The notes under the pieces: generated by a model | The model's input: the letters and a program-made list of their open reading frames with translations, nothing else | The model's database searches: none | Told to the model about the DNA's origin: nothing | Position numbers and translations under genes: made by a program | Part shown: piece after piece, positions 8,606 through 16,175 of the stretch | Layout of the letters: the number at the start of each line of letters is the position of its first letter | How positions within the stretch are numbered: the first letter of the stretch is position 1 | Source of the DNA: an uncultured Bacilli bacterium | Lineage (GTDB): Bacteria > Bacillota_I > Bacilli_A > RF39 > UBA660 | Length of the DNA: 31,691 nt | Direction of reading: 5' to 3' | Assembly (NCBI GenBank): GCA_944372315.1 | Contig: CALVYX010000076.1 | Location: forward strand, 1-31,691

Positions 8606-9553
8606 CTACTTTCTAATGTTATGAATAAAATCTAATAATTTATAACATCTTTTATAAACTAAAAAATTAAATAATCTAGTTTTATATGATTCTTTTTTTA
8701 AATAAGGGTTTTTATACCAATTAGGAATATTTGTCTTAATCCATTTAGATATTTCTTTTAAAATATCTTTTCCTTCTTTATATTCTTTTAATCTAATATA
8801 ACTGTCTCTTAGTAAATTTATAATTAATGAATATTCGTATTCATCATGATATTTACTATTTCTAACTAACTTATAAAGATTATCGCTAGCATCAATAATA
8901 TTACTAAATTTTTTATTAAATTTTTTTTGTGTCATAGTAGAGTTTTCTCTTATTAAATAATAATATAAAGGTTTATCTACATGCGTTATCTTATGACAAA
9001 ATAATGCATATAGTGGAACCACTGCATAATCTTCGTATATAATTCCTTCTGGAAAATATAAATTATTATCAACAATAATATCTCTTTTAACAATTCTCCA
9101 GCATGGGCCAGAAGAATTTAAAATATAATTTTTAATTGGATCATTACCGTTTCTTTGAATGAATGCCATTTTAGTATACACATTATCCATCACTCTAAAA
9201 TAATCACAAGTAACTATATCACTATGATTTTCTTTAGCATTATTATACAATACTTCGAGCATATCTAGTTCAATCCAATCATCGCTATCAACAAAACACA
9301 AAAATTCTCCACGAGCTTTCTTGATTCCTAAATTTCTAGCGCTAGCTTGTCCACCATTTTCTTTTATAATGGAAATTATTCTTTTATCTTTCTTTCTATA
9401 CCTATCAATAATTTTTTGACTATTATCTGGACTTCCATCATTTACTACTATAATTTCAATATCTTTTAATGTTTGATTTATAACTGAGTCTAAACACTTC
9501 TCTAAATAATCTTCTACGTTATAAACCGGTATAATCACACTTACTTTCTTCAT
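8606..9553 (-). CDS. Family 2 glycosyltransferase (paralogue B)
   Basis: A 315-residue GT-A enzyme opening with KKVSVIIPVYNVEDYL, a donor-binding VNDGSPDNS, and a DxD-like VDSDDW near 89-94. An IYEDYA motif in the acceptor domain lies near 170. Residues 1-100 are almost superimposable on paralogues A (6494) and C (9555). At the DNA level about 100 bases around 9379-9480 differ from them at only a few positions. The C-terminal third differs and likely sets acceptor choice. There is one base between the stop codon of paralogue C and this ATG, which carries a TAGGAG ribosome binding site. It is the second gene of the operon. Confidence 0.93.
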   Translation of the reverse strand: MKKVSVIIPVYNVEDYLEKCLDSVINQTLKDIEIIVVNDGSPDNSQKIIDRYRKKDKRIISIIKENGGQASARNLGIKKARGEFLCFVDSDDWIELDMLEVLYNNAKENHSDIVTCDYFRVMDNVYTKMAFIQRNGNDPIKNYILNSSGPCWRIVKRDIIVDNNLYFPEGIIYEDYAVVPLYALFCHKITHVDKPLYYYLIRENSTMTQKKFNKKFSNIIDASDNLYKLVRNSKYHDEYEYSLIINLLRDSYIRLKEYKEGKDILKEISKWIKTNIPNWYKNPYLKKESYKTRLFNFLVYKRCYKLLDFIHNIRK

Positions 9554-9554
9554 A

Positions 9555-10505
9555 TTAACTCCTAGATATAAAATTTAATAATTTATAATGTCTTTTATAA
9601 ATTTGTTTTGTAATAAACCTATACTTCCATCCTCTTTTTTTAATATAAGGATTATTAAAAAAATCACTATAATTTTCTTTTATAAAATCTACAATGTCCT
9701 TTAATAACTGTTCACTACCACTTACATCTTTTAATCTAAAATAGGTATCTCTTAATAAATTATCAATAATTAAATATTCATATTCATCTTTATATTTTAA
9801 ATAATATTTATCTTTATTAATTCCGTCACTTAAAATTTTACTAGCTTTTAAAATATCATAGAATTTAGGTTTAAATTCTTTATCATTCATAATGGAAGAC
9901 TCTCTTATAAAATAATAATATAATGCTTCCTCAACATAACTTATCTTTTTTACTTTCTTTACTAATAAAGGATTAGATGCAAAATCTTCATAGATCATTT
10001 GCTCTGGCCAATGTTTATTACTAATAATTCCTTTTTTATATATTTTATTCCATGCACAAGGAACACTAATAATATAATTTTTCTTCATATCACTAGACTC
10101 TAATAATAATCCTGGCATTTTAATATTAGTACCATTATCATAAGCTTTATAATAATCACACGATACTATATCACTATTTTCTTTTTTTGCCTTATCATAC
10201 ATCTTTTCATACATAGATGGAGATATCCAATCATCACTATCTACATATCCAATATATTCACCCGTTGCTTTTTTTAATCCATAATTCCTAGCACTAGATA
10301 ATCCACCATTTTCTTTCATAATGGAAACTATTCTTTTATCTTTCTTTTTATACCTATCAATAATTTTTTGACTATTATCTGGACTTCCATCATTTACTAC
10401 TATGATTTCAATATCTTCTAATGTTTGATTTATTAAACTATCAAGACATCTTTCTAAATAGTTTTCTACATTATAAACAGGGACAATGATACTAACCTTT
10501 ACCAA
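9555..10505 (-). CDS. Family 2 glycosyltransferase (paralogue C), TTG start
   Basis: First gene of the glycosyltransferase operon, 316 residues. The GT-A signature VSIIVPVYNVENYL opens the protein, followed by VNDGSPDNS and the DxD-like VDSDDW. An acceptor-domain IYEDFA lies further on. The start is a TTG codon at 10503-10505, chosen because TAGGAGTGA lies at the right distance and no ATG comes before the conserved VSIIVPVY strand. Transcription probably starts from the extended -10 at 10530-10538. Like paralogues A and B it shares a nearly identical N-terminal half. Likely product: one step of a surface glycan. Confidence 0.92.
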   Translation of the reverse strand: MVKVSIIVPVYNVENYLERCLDSLINQTLEDIEIIVVNDGSPDNSQKIIDRYKKKDKRIVSIMKENGGLSSARNYGLKKATGEYIGYVDSDDWISPSMYEKMYDKAKKENSDIVSCDYYKAYDNGTNIKMPGLLLESSDMKKNYIISVPCAWNKIYKKGIISNKHWPEQMIYEDFASNPLLVKKVKKISYVEEALYYYFIRESSIMNDKEFKPKFYDILKASKILSDGINKDKYYLKYKDEYEYLIIDNLLRDTYFRLKDVSGSEQLLKDIVDFIKENYSDFFNNPYIKKRGWKYRFITKQIYKRHYKLLNFISRS

Positions 10506-10529
10506 ATTATCACTCCTAACTATATATTT

Positions 10530-10538
10530 AGTATAACA
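10530..10538 (-). promoter_or_regulatory. Extended -10 promoter of the glycosyltransferase operon
   Basis: Minus strand TGTTATACT (TGnTATACT) about 25 bases before the TTG start. No good -35 box is seen; the upstream bases belong to the preceding terminator. Confidence 0.5.
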
Positions 10539-10540
10539 GA

Positions 10541-10564
10541 AAAAAAAGAGTATTTCTACTCTTT
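10541..10564 (-). terminator. Intrinsic terminator after the VWA-domain gene
   Basis: Minus-strand perfect 8-bp stem AAAGAGTA/TACTCTTT with a GAAA tetraloop and a T run. It overlaps the stop codon at 10563-10565. Confidence 0.9.
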
Positions 10565-12218
10565 ATACATTAATATACTTTTTTACACTGTAAATTCCTA
10601 ATAAAATTAAACTAGAGATGGAAACAAAACTCACTCCATCCAAAGAAGTATCAACTCCTGTTTTAGGTGGTACTATTTCTCCAGATGCAACCTTTTTATA
10701 ATAAACATTCATGATATTTTCTTCTTGATCTAAAACTACGATAGGTTCGAAATTATCAAAAACATAACCTTCTTTTGGTTTATCTATAAAAGAAGTTATC
10801 TCTTTACCATATGTTTGATCATAATAACATTCCGTTGCATTAATATCAATGATTCCATCATAGAAATAGTTAACACAATAACTTAAGTTATCTTTGATAG
10901 AATAAACTACATTAATAACATTTCCCTCTTCTTTAATATTAAATTTTATTTCTTCCCCTTTATAATAATATCCTTCTGGTAATTTATAAGTAGTCTCCAC
11001 AGTTATTTCTTTATCATATTCATCATTACCTTTAATACTATCAATTAAATTATCTTTAGATATTTCATCTTTATAGTAATTAATTACATAATCATATTTA
11101 GGAATTTTCCAATATACTTTACTAGACTTTTCTAGTTCTAAATTTTTATTTTCTCCTAAAGAATCTGTATAACTAATCGATGCATTATTATTAGTGTCAT
11201 GCCATCCTGTTTTAATATTGTCTTTTACTTGAATATTAAAATTAAAAGTAATATCTTCCTCTTCAGATAACTTATCTATTTTATAAGTAACAGTATTATT
11301 ATCCACTATTACTCCATCCGTTGCACTTTTATCTACATAATTAAAGTTATCTCCTATAATATCTTTAACAGTCACATTAACACCAGCTGGAAATTTAGAA
11401 ATATGGGATACTATATTATTAAACTTAGTTGAAATATCATCAATTTTACCTGAAGAATAATACTTAGCATCAGGACTAGTAACTAAAGTTTTTAAAAACT
11501 CTTCATTACTTTCTGTAGTATCATAGCCTACAGCAAATAATTCAATATTATTGTTCTTAATATTAGTTGCAGCATCACTCGCTTCTTTTCTTGCTATATA
11601 ATCTGTAAATATATTAGTATATACTTGAGGTTCACCATCAGACATTAAAATTACAAATTTTTTAGCATTATCTTCTTTGATGTTAGATAACAAATTAAAT
11701 GCTTCTTGTAATCCTTTTGCCATATTAGTTCCACCATCAGGTTCATTAAAATCTGAATACTTTAATTCTTTCGTATCAAAACTTCTAGCTACCGTTGCTT
11801 TATTATCAAAAGTAACTAATGCTACTTTAGATCCTTCTACTTTTTCTAATAATTCTTTAGAAAAATTAATAGCGCCTTCTGTAGCATTTTGCCATTTATC
11901 GCCACACTCATGTTTAAAGGATTCACACATGCTTCCAGAGGTATCAAATACAACTACAGCATATAATGGATTAGTCACACTATTAGATTTTACTGAATCT
12001 TTACTAGAAATATCAAATTTAACATTATAAATTCCTTTTTCTTTATCTACCGTTGATACGGTCTTAGTAAGTTTTATCCCTCCATTAGTTGTATCATCAC
12101 CAATAGAATTTATAGGATCTACTAAATCACCTTTCGTCTCTGCATGAACTGGTATCATTCCTACAAAAACTATTAAAATAAGAAAACTACTAATTATTTT
12201 TTTTATCGTTTTACTCAT
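10563..12218 (-). CDS. Secreted VWA-domain surface protein with LPxTG-like (PPKTG) anchor
   Basis: A 551-residue protein with a Sec signal peptide (cleavage likely after VHA, residue 26). The von Willebrand A domain (about 85-275) has an intact MIDAS: DTSGS (92-96), the GGTNMAKGL threonine, and LMSDGEP. A beta-rich region follows, then two MucBP/InlB-like modules (about 375-505). The C-terminus has PPKTG (517-521), a hydrophobic span and a KK-containing tail, the tripartite layout of a sortase substrate with Pro in place of the usual first Leu. Four cysteines in the mature part form two close pairs. The gene overlaps the sortase gene by 8 bases, so enzyme and substrate are made together. It resembles the adhesive tip subunits of Gram-positive pili, but no pilus backbone gene is present. 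Confidence 0.88.
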   Translation of the reverse strand: MSKTIKKIISSFLILIVFVGMIPVHAETKGDLVDPINSIGDDTTNGGIKLTKTVSTVDKEKGIYNVKFDISSKDSVKSNSVTNPLYAVVVFDTSGSMCESFKHECGDKWQNATEGAINFSKELLEKVEGSKVALVTFDNKATVARSFDTKELKYSDFNEPDGGTNMAKGLQEAFNLLSNIKEDNAKKFVILMSDGEPQVYTNIFTDYIARKEASDAATNIKNNNIELFAVGYDTTESNEEFLKTLVTSPDAKYYSSGKIDDISTKFNNIVSHISKFPAGVNVTVKDIIGDNFNYVDKSATDGVIVDNNTVTYKIDKLSEEEDITFNFNIQVKDNIKTGWHDTNNNASISYTDSLGENKNLELEKSSKVYWKIPKYDYVINYYKDEISKDNLIDSIKGNDEYDKEITVETTYKLPEGYYYKGEEIKFNIKEEGNVINVVYSIKDNLSYCVNYFYDGIIDINATECYYDQTYGKEITSFIDKPKEGYVFDNFEPIVVLDQEENIMNVYYKKVASGEIVPPKTGVDTSLDGVSFVSISSLILLGIYSVKKYINV

Positions 12219-12939
12219 TATTATCCTCTACTTTCTTAAGATTAATCAATAAAAACGAATCAGAAGGTTCATAGTAACAAGTTTGCAAAGTCATGAATTG
12301 GTCATTAATAGTAACTACAACATCTAACTTTATCACTGATTCTTCCATCATCCATTTTATATGGTTTTGTAATTCTTCTACTGTAGAAAATTCGATCTTT
12401 GTATGAGTAGTAGTATTATCAGGAACAATCATAACGGAGAATATTTCCCATTTAGTAACTCCATCACCAGTAGCAAAATACATATAAGGATTTTCTTTAG
12501 TAAATTTTTCATTTAAATATTTTGTTAATTTACCAAAATCAGTCTCGAGTGTTTCAGAATTATGACCATAAATAAGTATCTTTTTACTATCGAAATTGTT
12601 ACGATAATCCATAAAAAGACTACCTACAACATCATGATTTTTATTTATATCATGATCCATATAAAAATTATTGTCACTACTTTGCACAACAGCACTATTT
12701 AACCCTATAGATTCACTTGATAATATAGCTTGTATCTCTTGATTATCAAACTCCTTTCTTAGTACTTCTATTTTATTGACTGTAGAAGGAGTCTCATTAA
12801 AAAGAACTTTAATTGAATCAATATCACTAGACTTAGTTTTACTTTCTTCCTCTTTATTATGTAATGTTAAACCTATAGAAAAAGTTACACAAAAAATAGC
12901 TATAATTAGAATCAATTTAAATGTCTTTTTTAATTTCAT
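12211..12939 (-). CDS. Class B-like sortase with non-canonical active site (expected Arg is Phe)
   Basis: A transpeptidase expected to anchor the neighbouring VWA protein to the wall. The 242 residues have one N-terminal membrane segment (about 7-25) and a sortase B-like domain. The catalytic histidine is in ILIYGHN (His126) and the cysteine in TLQTC (Cys221). The family's conserved arginine normally lies eight residues after the cysteine (C-x7-R-F/Y-V-V); here that place is Phe229, in SDSFLLI, with no arginine nearby. The ATG at 12937-12939 is preferred over one 81 bases upstream because AGAAGGAGA precedes it at ideal spacing and the membrane helix then lies at the N-terminus. It is the first gene of a two-gene operon. 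Confidence 0.88.
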   Translation of the reverse strand: MKLKKTFKLILIIAIFCVTFSIGLTLHNKEEESKTKSSDIDSIKVLFNETPSTVNKIEVLRKEFDNQEIQAILSSESIGLNSAVVQSSDNNFYMDHDINKNHDVVGSLFMDYRNNFDSKKILIYGHNSETLETDFGKLTKYLNEKFTKENPYMYFATGDGVTKWEIFSVMIVPDNTTTHTKIEFSTVEELQNHIKWMMEESVIKLDVVVTINDQFMTLQTCYYEPSDSFLLINLKKVEDNNE

Positions 12940-12975
12940 AAATGGTCTCCTTCTACTAATCAAATATACGTCTTT

Positions 12976-12981
12976 ATTATA
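12976..12981 (-). promoter_or_regulatory. Possible -10 of the sortase operon
   Basis: Minus strand TATAAT 37 bases before the sortase ATG. No convincing -35 or extended TG motif. Confidence 0.35.
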
Positions 12982-13040
12982 AAAATTATTAATGACGAAA
13001 TTTGTAGATATAAAGACCAAACTAAATATTTTTTACAATA

Positions 13041-13061
13041 AAAAAAATACACTGTTGTGTA
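13041..13061 (-). terminator. Intrinsic terminator downstream of a short coding-like remnant
   Basis: Minus-strand 5-bp stem TACAC/GTGTA, loop AACA, then eight T. It directly follows the stop codon of the open fragment at 13063-13155. Confidence 0.5.
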
Positions 13062-13062
13062 C

Positions 13063-13155
13063 TTAAAAAACAATTTGCTTTAATGACATATGGATATCTC
13101 CACTAGTAATTTCAACATCAGATTTCCAATTGATAACCGGATGCACCAGAGTTTT
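13063..13155 (-). pseudogene. Possible 3' remnant of a decayed gene
   Basis: Thirty open codons plus TAA. They read as a plausible protein C-terminus (about KTLVHPVINWKS, then a GDIHMSLKQIVF end), with base composition visibly richer in G and C than the flanks. A TGA lies immediately upstream in frame and there is no ribosome binding site. A terminator follows at once, as expected at the end of a real gene. I do not recognise the family. The whole interval 12940-13221 holds only this fragment, two terminators and the possible sortase promoter. Confidence 0.22.
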
Positions 13156-13189
13156 TCAATACAAGATTTGTACAATTTTTTTAGTTGAC

Positions 13190-13223
13190 AAAAAAAGAAC
13201 ATATGATTTCTCAAACGTTCTTT
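13190..13223 (-). terminator. Intrinsic terminator after the small lipoprotein, end of the tad-yebC-nagZ run
   Basis: Minus-strand stem AAAGAAC/GTTCTTT (13217-13223 with 13194-13200), 16-nt loop, T run. It overlaps the stop codon. Confidence 0.65.
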
Positions 13224-13506
13224 AATTACTATTACAGTTTCCACCACTACTTGCTATTACATCTCTTAATTTATCAAGTGCCTCTTGATTGTTAGTTATA
13301 TCTTTTAAATGTGATTCATTTAATACATCGATTTCATCTTGTGATAAATCTCCCTCTATTTCATCATAATAACTAATAATTTTACCTTTTTGTATTGTTA
13401 TTGTTATAGTTGTTGCTCCTATATCACACTTTAATTCTTCTTTATTAGAACCACATCCAACTAACAAAAGACAAATAGATAAAACCAATAATAATTTTAA
13501 TTTCAT
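13222..13506 (-). CDS. Small lipoprotein, function unknown
   Basis: A 94-residue secreted protein with a basic start, a leucine-rich core and the lipobox LVGC (Cys18), so it should be lipid-anchored on the outer face of the membrane. The remaining ~75 residues form a small beta-rich segment (TTITITIQKGKIISYYDEI) then a helical part. Two more cysteines (Cys27 and Cys91) could form a disulfide. It begins 10 bases after nagZ and is probably cotranscribed with it. The 'gkI.sYyd.ie..l' wording is common in small low-GC Gram-positive lipoproteins, but no function is known to me. Confidence 0.8.
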   Translation of the reverse strand: MKLKLLLVLSICLLLVGCGSNKEELKCDIGATTITITIQKGKIISYYDEIEGDLSQDEIDVLNESHLKDITNNQEALDKLRDVIASSGGNCNSN

Positions 13507-13516
13507 TTTATATCTC

Positions 13517-14695
13517 CTATTTTATTTTAGAAATAATTTCTTTGTGTTCACTACTGCCTAAATAATCACTAGTATATTTATTTTCTTTTGGTAATTTTTC
13601 ATCTTTTAATCTTAAAATTTTCTCTACGGAAGTATTTATTTGTTCTTCTGTAATATCACCATTTACTACTGCTTCTTTAATGATTTGAATAGCTTCTTTA
13701 CTAGGAGATGCCATTAATAGAATATCAACTCCAGCATTAATTGCCTTAATATAAATTTCTTTTTTAGTATAATCATTTGTTAATGCGGCCATATTCAAAG
13801 CATCTGTTATCACTAATCCATCAAAGCCTAATTCTTCTTTTAATAAGTCAGTTATAATCTCTTTTGATAAAGATGCCGGCGTATCATCTCCAGTAATACT
13901 AGGTACAGCTAAATGACCTATCATAATTACATCGGCTCCTTCATCAATTGCTTCTATAAATGGTTTTAATTCTAAATCAAGTAATTCTTCTTTAGTTTTT
14001 GTTACTACTGGTAAAGTATAATGAGAATCTTCATCAGTATCTCCATGACCTGGAAAATGTTTATAAACGGAAATTATTCCGGTACTTTCTAATCCTTTAG
14101 AAAAAGATAAGGCCATTTTAGAAACAGTATCACTAGTAGTTCCAAATGCTCTAGTTCCAATTACTGTATTATTAGGATTAGAGTAAATATCTAACACAGG
14201 AGCAAAATCCATATTGATATCAAATACTCTTAATTCTTCACCCATGACTCTTCCAACATCATATGCTAAATCTTCATCATTAGTTAAACCTAATTCATAC
14301 ATAGGAGGAATAACAGTTACCTCATGATCCGTTAATTGTTTCAATCTCTGAACTGTTCCACCTTCTTGATCAACAGAAATGAACATTGGAATTTTGCTAG
14401 TTGCATTAATATCATTTACAAACTTTTTAGTTTGTTCATAACTTTCAAAATTTTCAGAGAATAAAATAAATCCACCTGGTTTTACATCATTTAAAATACT
14501 AATTAGATTCTCATCTGCTTCTGTACTTCGATAAGATACAATTAACATTTGACCAATTTTTTCTTCCAAACTCATTTCATTTAATTGCTCTTTTATTTTA
14601 TCCACTTCATTTGGTTCTGTGTTGTTAGTTTCTTTATTTTTACATCCAGTTATAATTAAAATTGATACTAATAAACATAATAATAGCTTTTTCAT
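13517..14695 (-). CDS. nagZ: Lipoprotein beta-N-acetylhexosaminidase (GH3, NagZ-like)
   Basis: Removes terminal N-acetylglucosamine from peptidoglycan fragments outside the membrane. The 392 residues carry a lipobox ITGC (Cys18), then a GH3 barrel beginning at EKIGQM (45-50). SVDQEGGTVQRL lies at 107-118, and KHFPGHGDTDEDSH (212-225) holds the general acid/base His-Asp pair. The nucleophile is Asp298 in LVITDALNM. Its length fits single-domain GH3 enzymes of Gram-positive bacteria, which are often secreted, unlike cytoplasmic NagZ of Gram-negatives. It lies 39 bases after yebC with a weak terminator in between, and 10 bases before a small lipoprotein. Confidence 0.94.
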   Translation of the reverse strand: MKKLLLCLLVSILIITGCKNKETNNTEPNEVDKIKEQLNEMSLEEKIGQMLIVSYRSTEADENLISILNDVKPGGFILFSENFESYEQTKKFVNDINATSKIPMFISVDQEGGTVQRLKQLTDHEVTVIPPMYELGLTNDEDLAYDVGRVMGEELRVFDINMDFAPVLDIYSNPNNTVIGTRAFGTTSDTVSKMALSFSKGLESTGIISVYKHFPGHGDTDEDSHYTLPVVTKTKEELLDLELKPFIEAIDEGADVIMIGHLAVPSITGDDTPASLSKEIITDLLKEELGFDGLVITDALNMAALTNDYTKKEIYIKAINAGVDILLMASPSKEAIQIIKEAVVNGDITEEQINTSVEKILRLKDEKLPKENKYTSDYLGSSEHKEIISKIK

Positions 14696-14713
14696 AATTT
14701 ACTCCTCTTAAAG

Positions 14714-14733
14714 AAAAAAGATAGATAACTACC
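14714..14733 (-). terminator. Weak terminator between yebC and nagZ
   Basis: Minus-strand stem GGTAG/CTATC (one wobble), loop TTAT, then six T. Probably partial, allowing some readthrough into nagZ. Confidence 0.4.
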
Positions 14734-14734
14734 T

Positions 14735-15454
14735 TTATTCACTTAAATTATAATAAACATCTTGTACATCATCTAAATCTTCTAATACTTCAACTAGTCC
14801 TAATACTTTTTCTTTGGCCTCATCATCAACTTCAATTAAGTTTGATGCTACAAAAGTAATTTCACTAGTAATAAATTCTTTTACACCCGCTTCTTCTAAA
14901 GCTTCTTTTACTGCTATAAAGTGATCAGTATCAGTATATATTTCATAATTATCATCGTTAACAATAAAATCAAGTGCTCCATTATCTAGAGCTATCATCA
15001 TAGCTGTATCTTCATCGATACTCTTATCAGTAACGATTACTCCTTTACGTTCAAATAAATAAGAAACAGACCCATCCGTACCTAAATTACCACCTTTTTT
15101 AGTAAAAGCACTCCTTACTTGAGACGCTGTACGATTACGATTATCTGTTAAGCAATCTACCATAAAAGCAACTCCACTAGGTCCATATCCTTCATATCTT
15201 ACTACTTCATAATCTTCTCCACCTAAAGCACCTGTTGCTTTATCTATTGCTTTTTGAATATTATCTTTAGGCATATTATTACTCTTAGCTTTTTCTAATA
15301 CCGCACGCAAAGCCGGATTATGATCAGGATTTCCATCAGTACCTCTAGCTGCTACATAAATTTCTTTTGCTATTTTTTGAAATATTTTTCCTCTTTGTTG
15401 ATCTAATTCGCCTTTTTTTCTGTGTATTGTTGCCCATTTTGAATGTCCACTCAT
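14735..15454 (-). CDS. yebC: YebC/PmpR family protein
   Basis: A widely conserved cytoplasmic protein of 239 residues with the usual opening MSGHSKWATIHRKKG. The family has been described as a transcriptional regulator and, more recently, as a factor that eases ribosome stalling on proline-rich stretches. The middle domain has NMPKDNIQKAIDKATG (about 60-75) and EGYGPSGVAFMVDCLTDNRNRT (split around 93-114), both typical. Length is normal. It sits 10 bases after tadC and so seems to be at the end of the tad transcript. Nothing in its sequence ties it to pilus function; the linkage may be chance. Confidence 0.96.
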   Translation of the reverse strand: MSGHSKWATIHRKKGELDQQRGKIFQKIAKEIYVAARGTDGNPDHNPALRAVLEKAKSNNMPKDNIQKAIDKATGALGGEDYEVVRYEGYGPSGVAFMVDCLTDNRNRTASQVRSAFTKKGGNLGTDGSVSYLFERKGVIVTDKSIDEDTAMMIALDNGALDFIVNDDNYEIYTDTDHFIAVKEALEEAGVKEFITSEITFVASNLIEVDDEAKEKVLGLVEVLEDLDDVQDVYYNLSE

Positions 15455-15464
15455 AACTTCACTC

Positions 15465-16175
15465 CTAACTTAAAAATTGTATAATTACTGGCGATAAAAT
15501 CAATAACATTATTAATGGAATAAAAAATATTACTGATATTACCGATACTTTTAAAGGGATTTTACTTATTTTTGCTTTAGCTGATAATATTTGTTTATCT
15601 CTTATATAATCTATTTGGTTATACATAGTTTCTATAATACTATTACCAAATATATTCGATTGAGCAATATTTAAAATAATATTATTAATAGTATCCGAAG
15701 GTATTCTTAATTTTAGACTATCCAACGCTTCGTTTAAACTTTTACCGTATCTTACTTCTCTTAATGCTTGCCTAAATTCATAAGATAATTCTGAATCAAT
15801 ACTATTAGCAGTTATTTCTAATGCTGTTTTTAAATTACGTCCTGTCTCTAATGATAGAGTTAAAACCTCAAAGAAATACATAGCATCATTATCTAAACTA
15901 TCTGCTCTAGCTGCTACTTTTTTATCAATTATTATCTTAGGTAAAAAGTAAAAATAAACTATAGATATCACTGGCGCAATAATAAATCCCAACTCGAATA
16001 TATATAATAACATAAAAAACAAAAATATGGTAGTTAAAAGTCTTACGTTTAAGAAAATAACTGCATCATAAGAGTTTTTATATCCCAATAAATCGATTCG
16101 TTTTTGATATTTATTAATTGTATCTTCAGAATAAATTTTATAAGCTAAGTTAAGACTTTTTTTCTTTTTTTTCAT
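15465..16175 (-). CDS. tadC: TadC-like inner-membrane platform protein (GspF family)
   Basis: A 236-residue membrane protein with two or three membrane segments in the first 100 residues and one at the extreme C-terminus (about 212-235). In between lies a cytoplasmic helical GspF/T2SSF domain (ALEITANSIDSELSYEFRQ, then the GxSLxEALDSL-type motif). TadB and TadC together form the membrane platform turned by the TadA ATPase. The start overlaps the tadB stop in a TAATG arrangement, implying translational coupling. Length is a little short for TadC (usually about 280-320), the N-terminus being trimmed. TadB versus TadC identity is assigned by order (A-B-C). Confidence 0.85.
   Translation of the reverse strand: MKKKKKSLNLAYKIYSEDTINKYQKRIDLLGYKNSYDAVIFLNVRLLTTIFLFFMLLYIFELGFIIAPVISIVYFYFLPKIIIDKKVAARADSLDNDAMYFFEVLTLSLETGRNLKTALEITANSIDSELSYEFRQALREVRYGKSLNEALDSLKLRIPSDTINNIILNIAQSNIFGNSIIETMYNQIDYIRDKQILSAKAKISKIPLKVSVISVIFFIPLIMLLILSPVIIQFLS

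Noticed and set aside
12940..13020. N-terminal extension of the sortase from an ATG 81 bases upstream
   Set aside because: The internal ATG has an ideal AAGGAG site and puts the membrane helix at the N-terminus; the extension overlaps the probable promoter.
13185..13190. Perfect TTGACA on the plus strand
   Set aside because: No -10 box at a suitable distance and no plus-strand gene follows; it lies against a minus-strand terminator.
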